Source: JABGQS01 sp963666505
GTDB lineage: Bacteria > Bacillota > Clostridia > Christensenellales > SZUA-584
DNA: 64,000 nt
Direction of reading: 5' to 3'
Assembly: GCA_963666505.2 (NCBI GenBank)
Contig: CAXXXL010000003.1
Coordinates: forward strand, 434,001 to 498,000
Translations under genes and position numbers: made by a program
In this document: piece by piece, positions 1 through 8,052 of the stretch
Layout: the number at the start of each line of letters is the position of its first letter
Position numbering within the stretch: the stretch's first letter is position 1
Notes under the pieces: model-generated
What the model was told of the DNA's origin: nothing
The model's input: the letters and a program-made list of their open reading frames with translations, nothing else
The model's database searches: none

Positions 1-319
1 CAACAGGGTCAAATGACCTGGTATTATCGCTACTATATTTACTCATTCTGTCCTTGAACTCTTCAATAGTTTTAGTTCCGTTCTTTTCTCCAAAGGCATC
101 CCATGTTAAAGATAAAGGTAAAAAAGCTTGCCTTACAAAAACACCGCCACCAACTATATAATTAAGTGGTGAATGTAGTTTAAATAAAAGCAACTCGCCT
201 TGTTTTAAAACATTGAATTTTCGTGTTGAATTTGGTTGCCAGAAATTAACCTCATCTGGTTGGATGCTCTTAAGATATTTAAACCAATTATTATCAGTTA
301 CTGCTACAAACAGATTCAT
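1..319 (-). CDS. PUA-like N-terminal domain of a putative HNH restriction endonuclease (partial, 3' end outside window)
   Basis: An open frame reads from ATG at 319 to the window edge (106 codons, no stop). It begins MNLFVAVTDNNWFKYL and contains VNFWQP, LLFKLHSP and NYIVGGGVF. These match the N-terminal PUA/EVE-like module that I know from a family of putative HNH restriction enzymes; such modules read modified bases. The catalytic part would lie beyond the window, so the HNH assignment is by family. It overlaps the end of the upstream SRA-like/HNH gene by 26 bp in another frame, so the two are probably translationally coupled in one restriction-like operon. Confidence 0.7.
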   Translation of the reverse strand, partial: MNLFVAVTDNNWFKYLKSIQPDEVNFWQPNSTRKFNVLKQGELLLFKLHSPLNYIVGGGVFVRQAFLPLSLTWDAFGEKNGTKTIEEFKDRMSKYSSDNTRSFDPV

Positions 320-1145
320 AGCTAACTCCGGCTAAAGCTTTCTTTTTTAATATTTCGATATCTGCTTTTTGATTTAATATATGCATTTTTCTATGGCAGT
401 TTGGGCATAAGGCGGTCGTATTTTCAAGAGTATCTTCGCCGCCTTCTGAAAGCCATTTTATATGATGAGTTTCCAAATATGGATTATCTTTAGTATCTTT
501 GAAAGGAGCTTCTTGATCACATAGCTGGCAAAAGCCTTTTGCTATCCTTTTAGTATATTCAGCGACATATGGATTCCTTATGTACGCTTCTGACTTAACA
601 GATCTTGATGCTACTTTACTACTTTGATTTTCGTGAGCTCTTTGTTTTAATTTTTCCAATGATAAGGTTTTTGCTTTATTTTCAGATATTGCCTCATATT
701 TAGAAAAGGCTTCCTCATCAATTAGAATATCTCCTTCTTTAATACAAAGCGGAAACATCCAAACACTTCTCAGATTATTATCATCATCTGTTTGCTCTTC
801 TTTGTATGGTTCACCGCAAAGTTTTACTGGACCTAAATATATGTAATTATGTGGCACTAGCACTTCGAAAAGATGAACATCAACTCCATTAGTGTTTGAT
901 TGTGTAAGCGTCTTGTTCTGCGAGAAATTTATATCTTGATCTCCAATCTTACCCATACCTGTGTAATGTAAAATGTCATTGTACCATTTATCATCATAAA
1001 GTCCCTTTGTATGATCCGAAATTAAAACCAAAGTGTTAGTTGTCTTAGAACGTCTCATTCCACCCATATTACCACATTGGAATTCATCAATAATTTGATT
1101 GTGCGTTACTGTATTACCAATCTTAAATGATGGAATAAAACTCAT
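294..1145 (-). CDS. SRA-like/HNH endonuclease, probable modification-dependent restriction enzyme
   Basis: The protein has 283 residues. The N-terminal half (about 1-130: FQCGNMGGMRR, a short LVLISDHTKGLYDD stretch, then HLFEVL) resembles the SRA-like domain of ScoMcrA-type enzymes, which binds modified DNA. The C-terminal part (about 205-260) is an HNH nuclease: CQLC, then LETHHIKWL and ALCPNCHRKMH, giving two Cys pairs for a structural zinc and the His residues of the active site. An RBS (GGAGG) lies just before ATG, and the start overlaps the stop of the Nudix gene by 4 bp (ATGA). Domain order fits type IV (McrA-like) restriction. The type of modification recognised cannot be told from sequence. 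Confidence 0.8.
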   Translation of the reverse strand: MSFIPSFKIGNTVTHNQIIDEFQCGNMGGMRRSKTTNTLVLISDHTKGLYDDKWYNDILHYTGMGKIGDQDINFSQNKTLTQSNTNGVDVHLFEVLVPHNYIYLGPVKLCGEPYKEEQTDDDNNLRSVWMFPLCIKEGDILIDEEAFSKYEAISENKAKTLSLEKLKQRAHENQSSKVASRSVKSEAYIRNPYVAEYTKRIAKGFCQLCDQEAPFKDTKDNPYLETHHIKWLSEGGEDTLENTTALCPNCHRKMHILNQKADIEILKKKALAGVSYESVCSSN

Positions 1146-1528
1146 AGTACTTCCTCCAATAATTTATTCGCTATCGGAATATCAGCAGGCAACAGATCAT
1201 ATTTTGTCAAATCATTAATCGCTACCCACTCATACTTATCGTGAACCTTTAAATTAATTCTACCGTTGTTTATTTCCGCATTAAAAAACAGCAGCTTGAT
1301 TTCGCCATCAGTATATTTATAGCTGGTTTCAGCAAAGAACTTTGTTATAGTTGTATCTATGTCTAACTCTTCATGCAGCTCTCGTTTTAAACATTCTTCA
1401 GGTGTTTCGCCAACTTCAATTTTACCCCCTGGGAATTCCCACATACCTGCAAGGTTTTCACGAGGTCCTCTGCGAGTTAATAGAACACGGCTATCTTTTT
1501 TTATTATTGCAGCTGTTACATTTCTCAT
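1142..1528 (-). CDS. Nudix hydrolase, MutT/NTP pyrophosphohydrolase type
   Basis: The Nudix box is complete: GGKIEVGETPEECLKRELHE followed by E and LDI, fitting GX5EX7REUXEEXGU. Such proteins hydrolyse NTPs, including damaged ones such as 8-oxo-dGTP or modified cytidine nucleotides. I start it at ATG 1528 (MRNVTAAII). A reading frame extends 12 codons further to a TTG, but that stretch is a near-perfect promoter, so the shorter 128-residue form is preferred. It is the first gene of the operon with the SRA/HNH and PUA genes. Nudix genes next to modification-dependent nucleases occur in defence islands. The substrate is unknown. Confidence 0.85.
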   Translation of the reverse strand: MRNVTAAIIKKDSRVLLTRRGPRENLAGMWEFPGGKIEVGETPEECLKRELHEELDIDTTITKFFAETSYKYTDGEIKLLFFNAEINNGRINLKVHDKYEWVAINDLTKYDLLPADIPIANKLLEEVL

Positions 1529-1535
1529 TAAAAAT

Positions 1536-1564
1536 ATTATATCAGTAGAAAAGTGTTTTAACAA
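1536..1564 (-). promoter_or_regulatory. Sigma-A promoter giving a leaderless mRNA for the Nudix-HNH operon
   Basis: On the minus strand: TTGTTA (1564-1559), a 17-nt spacer, then TGATATAAT (extended -10; TATAAT at 1541-1536). The ATG at 1528 begins 7 nt after the -10 box, about where transcription should start, so the mRNA would have essentially no 5' leader. Confidence 0.7.
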
Positions 1565-1576
1565 ATAATTCTATTC

Positions 1577-1700
1577 TTAAATTCCAAAAAATTTATAATG
1601 CATTTTTATCTGCTCATAGGTATCATCTGAAATATTTGTATATACCTTTGTTGTTGATAAGTCAAAATTTATAAGTAACTTTCCCAATCAATGCAACAAA
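1577..1700 (-). pseudogene. Remnant of a tyrosine recombinase C-terminus
   Basis: Minus-strand reading ends NFDLSTTKVYTNISDD followed by TYEQIKMHYKFFGI and a stop at 1577. LSTTKVYTNIS is the familiar end of tyrosine integrases (H-x-x-ST-x-x-YTH-like, with the catalytic Tyr). A stop lies just upstream and no body of the gene remains, so it is a fragment. It sits directly upstream of the restriction operon, as expected for an old integration-site scar. Confidence 0.45.
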
Positions 1701-1911
1701 GCTAAAAGTGTTTTAAGAGAAGAATGAGGGTCATAGTATATCAGCTACTATCAATTATATGCATTTCTAATAATACTATTTGGTATGGTCACTTTAGCAT
1801 ATTACCAAATGTTGTTGATCCGCAAGTTTAAACGCCAATCAGTTCGCTGATATCCGGAGCTTTTATACCTGCGAGGCTCTGTGTGCTGCTTCTTTTTGAG
1901 CTGTTTTTTTG

Positions 1912-2084
1912 GAGTGTATTTTTCGTGACTTTTTCGTATTTTTATTTTTCTAAATTTATTACATGAATCTACGTAATACCCAATAACAATCTATCTTTTT
2001 AAATCTATATAATATCAATCCGAACAGCTCCACTATTTCTTTAATCCCTCGAAAAAGCGAGTGTATTTTTCGTGACTCTTTCGT
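1912..2084. repeat. Pair of 26-bp direct repeats with further CGTGAC copies, in a 720-bp gene-free stretch
   Basis: The repeat gagtgtatttttcgtgact plus ttttcgt occurs at 1912-1937 and, with one mismatch, at 2059-2084. More cgtgac/tgtgac copies cluster at 2470-2500. The stretch from 1701 to 2422 is AT-rich, and only short stop-broken frames are seen (one ends SLAGIKAPDISELIGV near 1829). The repeats might be protein-binding iterons or leftovers of a mobile element. I see no gene here. Confidence 0.4.
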
Positions 2085-2422
2085 GACAAGTTAATCTATT
2101 TTTTTCTAAAGTTTATTAATATTATCAATTATGTTTTATTGAATAGTCGAGAGCTGAGACAACCATTATATCATGATATTTTTTGCCAAATAAATAGACT
2201 AGAGTTTTTCATAGAACCATTTCTTTTATCATATCAACAACATGATGTCCGCACATATATTTTTAATTTGATTTTTTATGTAAAACTCTATTAAAACTCC
2301 TATTAAAATCGATTTTAATAGTGCTTTTGCAGCTTGGAATTATGAATAATTTACTCTCTTGGGGATAAACCAATTGTTTAAAAGGTACTCGCTCAAATAA
2401 GTTCAAACTAGCCCAAGATGTC

Positions 2423-2825
2423 CTATAACTCTATACAAGTATTGTACTGTACTGTAACCAAAGACAAATCGTGACTGTCACTCGTGACTTTACGTGTGAC
2501 AGTATTGTTTTCATAACAATAGTCGGTTCGGTTATATATTAAACTTTTAAAACCAGAAAAAACATAATCACACATATTTTTTTCAACATCTGGAATGAAT
2601 GCTTCCTTTAAATTATAGCAGTCGCAGAAAGCACGATCGCCTATGCAGTTTACGCTGTCCGGGATGTTTATCTTCTCTAGACTATAGCAACAGGAAAAAG
2701 CAAAGTTTCCGATGCTTGTTACACTATTCGGAATGACAACCTCCTTAAAACTTCTGCTTTCAAAAATGTTTTTAGTTAACTGTGTTTTTAAGCTTGAAAT
2801 GCTAGTATACTCGCGAATTATTTAT
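2423..2825 (-). pseudogene. BspA-type leucine-rich-repeat (LRR_5) protein fragment
   Basis: The minus-strand frame between stops at about 2826 and 2423 translates with LRR_5 repeats: FKEVVIPNSVTSIGNFAFS, LEKINIPDSVNCIGDRAF, LKEAFIPDV. These 23-residue units are typical of BspA-like surface proteins of anaerobes. There is no start codon with a ribosome site, only about two and a half units remain, and the C-terminus is unrelated sequence. I call it a decayed fragment. The 226 bp between it and the CHAT gene hold nothing I can identify. Confidence 0.6.
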
Positions 2826-3051
2826 TAGCAGGTATCCAAATGAATTAAATAGGCATGATTGTTATTTTAGAATAAGCCGATTACGGACCTTATAATCACA
2901 TTTTTTTGTTTACCTTAATTTTCTTTATTAATTGCTGATATCTAATATAAATTTCAAATAGCCTGCTTTTTGAGGATATTTTTCGATATAAATTTCACGC
3001 TAACAGTGACAGTGTTTTTGATTAAAACTTCAACCTTTACTTACCCAAACC

Positions 3052-6000
3052 TCAGTTTATATTCACATTGCCTCCTTCACCAAGGCATATGAATCCCGCC
3101 CAATAAAAAGGAGCTTCGTATTGTTTGCCGATATCCTTGTTCGCATCAACTGCCCAGCCATCTTTTTTAAACTCTTCCCTAGTGCTTTCCCTGACGTACC
3201 GCTTGGCTTCCTGCAGTGACTCGTCTATGCGCCTGCCTTCAAGTAAATGTTCGTAGAATTTACAAAAAATTATACTTGTGGCCAAATCGTCAACGCTCCA
3301 CAGCGACATGATTAGTGTCTTTACACCAGCAAGCATAAATGCTCTCTGAAGTCCCCAGATCCCATCACCATTGTGCACATCGCCCAGGGCTGTTTGGCAG
3401 GCACTGAGTACGATAAGATCTGTTCCTGTTAAATCAAGCTCCAGTATATCACGACCGGTCAGAAGCACCTTCTCAGCCTCTTCAGGGCCTTCCATTGCAC
3501 GGTTGGCTCTGAACAAGGCCAGCCCGCATCTTCTGTATGGATCCTGTAAGCAAATTAGCTGCTGTTCGAACGGATGCAGATTTTGCGTTTCCAGCCAGTT
3601 CCCCCTTTCCTCGTTCTCGTAGAAAAACCCGTGGGTAGATATGTGCCATATACGGGGCCTGCTTATTTTCATTACGTTTTCTTTTCTAAATTCCGCTTGA
3701 ACCAGGTACTTGTCTTCACCTTTGGATCTGGCGTTGAGCATTTTCTCTATTCTCTCGCATTCCGGGCCCGAGTACTTCAAATCACTCATTGGGAAGCCTG
3801 CCCTGCTGTTATTATTGTTATCCTTGTAAGAGCCCTGTGCTTCACCGCATACCGGGTTACCTGATACGATGTCATCGCTGTTCTTTGTTTGCGACAGTCC
3901 TATCCATTCGCCGTCAGTGCCGCTTGTCAGGTACCGTATTTGTTTATCAGGTATTATGAGCTCAAACGGCAGTTTTGTCAGCTCGCCGTCTGCGCAGATT
4001 GTTATTCGGGAAGCGTCTTTTAGTTCTTGTACCTTTTCAAGCAAAGGTTCGTATATCAGTTTATACAACCGATCCTCTGGATCATATAACTCGTTCTTTT
4101 TACGGGAGGCCTCTGCGTCTGAACGATCTTTCTTTTCCTGTTCCTCGTTCTCAGACAGCAGCTTATCACGAAGGTCTTTGATGGCACTGTCAATGTCTTC
4201 CGCATCACCGAGGAATATTATATCCCCGTCTTTCTCGTAACCCGGCTTATATACAATTACACAGTACTTCGGTGTTCTATCATCGGATGCGTAATCAATA
4301 TACCAGCAGTAATCCAGCACGATTTCGTCTTCCAGGTAAAACCCTTGAGGTGCGAGCTTGCCTTCAAATCCAGCGTCTTTTCTTGCTCTGTCCATAATGT
4401 CGCTCTCGATCAGGAAATATTCTCTGCGTTTTTCTTCCTCTTTGCTTATCAGCTCCTGATTTTGAACACCGTCGGTCCTATTCTTTTTTGCCTGAACCTC
4501 AAGCAGTTCTTTTTCAAGTGTTTCAAGCTTATGCTTCTCTTCTTTTGTCGCATACCTGTCTTGTATTTCATCTCTGAACCGTGATACGTGCATCTCGCTT
4601 GTCTTTCTGCTGGCGACAAGCTCGATTGCATGAGATTCTTTTTTGTCTTCTTTATCTATCAATGATATAAGTAGCTGATAATATGTTGAAAATTTACTGT
4701 TCACTGAATATATTGATTCTCGGCTGGAGGTTAGGTTCAGACCTGACAAGATACTGCGGCAGATATCGGCCGCTTTATTAGCATACAGATACGCCGAATC
4801 TGTTTCCCCCATTTTTAAGTACAGCATGGCTAGCATTGACGATGATATTGCGTAACTCATAGTATCCTCGCCGGCTATCCTTTTCTGTATCTCCAGGCTG
4901 CGCAGGTAGGTGCTTTCCGCATCGCTCAGCCGGCCCAGATTGTCATACACATTCGCAAGGCAGTGCAGCCCGGATGCGTAACTCATAGTATCCTCGCCGG
5001 CTATCCTTTTCTCTATCTCCAGGCTGCGCAGGTAGGTGCTTTCCGCATCGCTCAGCCGACCCAGTCTGTTATACACATTCGCAAGGCCGTGCAGCCCGGA
5101 TGAGTAACTCATAGTATCCTCGCCGGCTATCCTTTTCTCTATCTCCAGACTGCGCAGGTAGGTGCTTTCCGCATCGCTCAGCCGGCCCAGACTGTCATAC
5201 ACATTCGCAAGGCCGTGCAGCCCGGATGCGTAACTCATAGTATCCTCGCCGGCTATCCGTTTCTGTATCTCCAGGCTGCGCAGGTAGGTGCTTTCCGCAT
5301 CGCTCAGCCGGCCCAGACTGTCATACACATTCGCAAGGCCGTGCAGCCCGGATGCGTAACTCATAGTATCCTCGCCGGCTATCCTTTTCTCTATCTCCAG
5401 ACTGCGCAGGTAGGTGCTTTCCGCATCGCTCAGCCGGCCCTGTCTGTCATACACATTCGCAAGGCCGTGCAGCCCGGATGCGTAACTCATAGTATCCTCG
5501 CCAGCTATCCGTTTCTGTATCTCCAGGCTGCGCAGGTAGGTGCTTTCCGCATCGCTCAGCCGACCCAGTCTGTTATACACATTCGCAAGGCCGTGCAGCC
5601 CGGATGCGTAACTCATAGTATCCTCGCCGGCTATCCTTTTCTGTATCTCCAGGCTGCGCAGGTAGGTGCTTTCCGCATCGCTCAGCCGGCCCAGACTGTC
5701 ATACACATTCGCAAGGCCGTGCAGCCCGGATGCGTAACTCATAGTATCCTCGCCAGCTATCCTTTTCTTTATCTCCAGGCTGCGCAGGTAGGTGCTTTCC
5801 GCATCGCTCAGCCGGCCCAGACTGTCATACACATTCGCAAGGCCGTGCAGCCCGGATACGTAACTCATAGTATCCTCGCCGGCTATCCTTTTCTGTATCT
5901 CCAGGCTGCGCAGGTAGGTGCTTTCCGCATCGCTCAGCCGACCCAGTCTGAAATACACATTCGCAAGGCCGTGCAGCCCGGATGCGTAACTCATAGTATC

Positions 6001-7071
6001 CTCGCCGGCTATCCGTTTCTCTATCTCCAGGCTGCGCAGGTAGGTGCTTTCCGCATCGCTCAGCCGGCCCAGACTGTCATACACATTCGCAAGGCCGTAC
6101 AGCCCGGATGCGTAACTCATAGTATCCTCGCCGGCTATCCTTTTCTTTATCTCCAGGCTGCGCAGGTAGGTGCTTTCCGCATCGCTCAGCCGGCCCAGAC
6201 TGTCATACACATTCGCAAGGCCGTGCAGCCCGGATACGTAACTCATAGTATCCTCGCCGGCTATCCTTTTCTGTATCTCCAGGCTGTGTAGGTAGGTGCT
6301 TTCCGCATAGCTCAGCCGGCCCAGGCTGAAATACACATTCGCAAGGCCGTGCAGCCCGGATGCGTAACTCAGCGTGTCCTCGCCGGATATTCGTTTCCTT
6401 ATCTCCAGGCTGTGTAGGTAGGCGCTTTCCGCATCACTCAACTGGCCCAGGCTGTCATACACATTCGCAAGGCCGTGCAGCCCGGATGCGTAACTCATAG
6501 TATCCTCGCCAGCTATCCTTTTCTTTATCTCCAGGCTGCGCAGGTAGGCGCTTTCCGCATCACTCAACTGGCCCAGGCTGTAATACACACCGGCAAGGTT
6601 GTTATGATTATATGCATTCGTCTTGGTATTTTCTTTCCCCATTTTGTGAAAAATTTCTATGCTCTTTTTGTATGTATCAATAGACTCTTCTCTATGCCCG
6701 GTATTTTCATAATTATATGCAAGTATATGCATACTTTCGGCAAAATCTTCTGTCTGCGTCTCATTTCTCTCTTCTTGAATGGACACACTTCGCTGCAACA
6801 ACGCTTTTCCTTCCTCGTACATCTCTGCGCTGTTACACATATCTGCGGCTTTTTTAAGTCTTTTGATATTATCCGTGTTTTGAAGTTTTGAAATAACTTC
6901 AGCCAAGATTTTGCATATCGCTGTTTTTATAACATCAAAGTCAGCATCAGTTCGCTTCTCAAAAATATGCTCTATACGTTCCAACACCTTATCAACAGAG
7001 TTTTCATCAGACAATCTGCTCTTTGACCATTTTACAAGCTCTTCAGCACGCTTTTCGGCTTCTTCTTTCAT
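3052..7071 (-). CDS. TPR-CHAT protein 1 (caspase-like protease domain with a large recent TPR array)
   Basis: The protein has 1339 residues, with ATG 6 nt after GGGAG. Residues 1-110 are helical. About 115-750 are tetratricopeptide repeats, including 14 units of a 42-residue TPR that are almost identical (core LSDAESTYLRSLEI, then KRIAGEDTMSY and SGLHGLANVY). A linker with charged coiled coil follows. The last 350 residues are a CHAT domain with the expected dyad His1147 (IWHISTHGFF) and Cys1225 (VLSACQTALGD). CHAT domains are caspase/separase-clan proteases used in conflict and cell-death systems, with TPRs as sensor or docking part. It is last in an operon with the sigma-like and anti-sigma-like genes. 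A cytoplasmic site is inferred, as no signal or TM segment is seen. Its substrate is unknown. Confidence 0.9.
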   Translation of the reverse strand: MKEEAEKRAEELVKWSKSRLSDENSVDKVLERIEHIFEKRTDADFDVIKTAICKILAEVISKLQNTDNIKRLKKAADMCNSAEMYEEGKALLQRSVSIQEERNETQTEDFAESMHILAYNYENTGHREESIDTYKKSIEIFHKMGKENTKTNAYNHNNLAGVYYSLGQLSDAESAYLRSLEIKKRIAGEDTMSYASGLHGLANVYDSLGQLSDAESAYLHSLEIRKRISGEDTLSYASGLHGLANVYFSLGRLSYAESTYLHSLEIQKRIAGEDTMSYVSGLHGLANVYDSLGRLSDAESTYLRSLEIKKRIAGEDTMSYASGLYGLANVYDSLGRLSDAESTYLRSLEIEKRIAGEDTMSYASGLHGLANVYFRLGRLSDAESTYLRSLEIQKRIAGEDTMSYVSGLHGLANVYDSLGRLSDAESTYLRSLEIKKRIAGEDTMSYASGLHGLANVYDSLGRLSDAESTYLRSLEIQKRIAGEDTMSYASGLHGLANVYNRLGRLSDAESTYLRSLEIQKRIAGEDTMSYASGLHGLANVYDRQGRLSDAESTYLRSLEIEKRIAGEDTMSYASGLHGLANVYDSLGRLSDAESTYLRSLEIQKRIAGEDTMSYASGLHGLANVYDSLGRLSDAESTYLRSLEIEKRIAGEDTMSYSSGLHGLANVYNRLGRLSDAESTYLRSLEIEKRIAGEDTMSYASGLHCLANVYDNLGRLSDAESTYLRSLEIQKRIAGEDTMSYAISSSMLAMLYLKMGETDSAYLYANKAADICRSILSGLNLTSSRESIYSVNSKFSTYYQLLISLIDKEDKKESHAIELVASRKTSEMHVSRFRDEIQDRYATKEEKHKLETLEKELLEVQAKKNRTDGVQNQELISKEEEKRREYFLIESDIMDRARKDAGFEGKLAPQGFYLEDEIVLDYCWYIDYASDDRTPKYCVIVYKPGYEKDGDIIFLGDAEDIDSAIKDLRDKLLSENEEQEKKDRSDAEASRKKNELYDPEDRLYKLIYEPLLEKVQELKDASRITICADGELTKLPFELIIPDKQIRYLTSGTDGEWIGLSQTKNSDDIVSGNPVCGEAQGSYKDNNNNSRAGFPMSDLKYSGPECERIEKMLNARSKGEDKYLVQAEFRKENVMKISRPRIWHISTHGFFYENEERGNWLETQNLHPFEQQLICLQDPYRRCGLALFRANRAMEGPEEAEKVLLTGRDILELDLTGTDLIVLSACQTALGDVHNGDGIWGLQRAFMLAGVKTLIMSLWSVDDLATSIIFCKFYEHLLEGRRIDESLQEAKRYVRESTREEFKKDGWAVDANKDIGKQYEAPFYWAGFICLGEGGNVNIN
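4850..6600 (-). repeat. 126-bp tandem repeat array (about 14 copies) encoding TPR units
   Basis: The DNA repeats every 126 bp, for example the phrase actcatagtatcctcgcc recurs about 13 times with few changes. Each copy encodes one 42-residue TPR. Variation is concentrated at a few codons (Q/E/K before KRIAGED; D, N or F after ANVY; S or R in the next position). Near-identity at silent sites points to recent expansion or continuing homogenisation. Confidence 0.9.
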
Positions 7072-7127
7072 AGCTATCTCCCACTGATAGTAATTGATTT
7101 TTTAATATTTGCTTTAGGTATAAAAAA

Positions 7128-7177
7128 TGCCCTTCCGGCCTTTAGTTGAATAAAGTTACTCGGCAAAACAAAGGGCA
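7128..7177 (-). terminator. Weak hairpin with T tract between anti-sigma-like and CHAT genes
   Basis: Minus strand: TGCCCTT (7177-7171), a long loop of about 36 nt, then AAGGGCA (7134-7128) directly followed by TTTTTT. The long loop makes it a weak or partial terminator, which would lower CHAT expression relative to the two genes before it. Confidence 0.4.
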
Positions 7178-7209
7178 GCATAAAATCATATTGTATTCTT
7201 TATATTCTT

Positions 7210-7920
7210 CTATTTGTTCACTTCAACCCTTATGTTATAACTTGCGCCTTCTTCGAACTCAACATCATCAAAACAGTACACCACCGTATCACCGTTAACC
7301 TCAGCACGTCCCTGTTTCTCCGTACCGTCACCCATTACAATTTTAATAACATACATATCCTTCTCTTCCGGCTTTATTATATCCCTGATCTCCAGCTTGA
7401 ACACGCCCTGTCTTATTCCACCGGTAATGAGCTCTTTTTCTCCGTTGTCTCCGCCTTTAAGGCCGCCCCTAGCACCAGCCGGCGCCATAACAAACCCACC
7501 GCTCAGTAATTCAGACAGTACTGAACCTTTTAAAACGTCCGCTATCTTTTCATCGAAGTATACTTTGAGTTTGCTTAAAATCTCAGCGACTCTTGATACT
7601 TTTATATTGTCCAATGCTTCTTTAGCCTGAAAAAAATCCATAGCAGCAGACTCAACAGTATTGCGCCACTCAATTATTTCGTCGGCTTTCTTTTCGCACT
7701 CTTCGCATTCTGACAAGTGGTCAGTTATATGCAATAGGCGCTCTGCTTCCTCATCACTGAACTCATATTCATCATTCAGCCCTATAGTCATAAAATCAGC
7801 ATATAATTCCAGATCGTCGTCAGTCAGATGTTCAACATGTTCTTTTGCTAAGCTCTGTTTTGAATATTTTTTTAATTTATCTTCCAACCTTCTCATGGTT
7901 TCTTCATGTTCACTCATCAT
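7210..7920 (-). CDS. Zinc-finger anti-sigma-like protein
   Basis: The start is at ATG 7920 (MMSEHEE), 7 nt after GAGGAG; an upstream TTG is less likely. The protein has 236 residues. A zf-HC2-type motif, HITDHLSECEECEKKAD at about 75-92, gives the His-x3-Cys-x2-Cys signature of zinc-binding anti-sigma factors. A helical middle, a short Gly/Ala-rich stretch without a clear TM helix, and a beta-rich C-terminal domain (FKLEIRDI ... YNIRVEVNK) follow. It lies directly downstream of the sigma-70-like gene, the usual sigma/anti-sigma order, and upstream of the CHAT protease. I infer that it holds the sigma-like factor inactive; release by proteolysis or phosphorylation is a guess. Confidence 0.6.
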   Translation of the reverse strand: MMSEHEETMRRLEDKLKKYSKQSLAKEHVEHLTDDDLELYADFMTIGLNDEYEFSDEEAERLLHITDHLSECEECEKKADEIIEWRNTVESAAMDFFQAKEALDNIKVSRVAEILSKLKVYFDEKIADVLKGSVLSELLSGGFVMAPAGARGGLKGGDNGEKELITGGIRQGVFKLEIRDIIKPEEKDMYVIKIVMGDGTEKQGRAEVNGDTVVYCFDDVEFEEGASYNIRVEVNK

Positions 7921-8052
7921 AATCTTACTCCTCACAGGTATAAGTCTTTTCAACTTTACCTTTATTTATCCTCTTTAATCCTTATATCGTCTTTTTTTCT
8001 TTTACCTTACCGATTTATATTATCCGGTCCATCACCTGTTTTAATTTGGACT

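Noticed and set aside
5215..6291. Long plus-strand open frame of 358 codons with internal repeats
   Set aside because: It is antisense to the TPR array of CHAT 1; the length is a by-product of 126-bp repeats that keep one stop-free antisense frame. No ribosome site.
4850..6600. Regular repeats that might suggest a CRISPR array
   Set aside because: The period is 126 bp with no unique spacers, and the repeats encode TPR units in an open protein frame. No cas genes are present.
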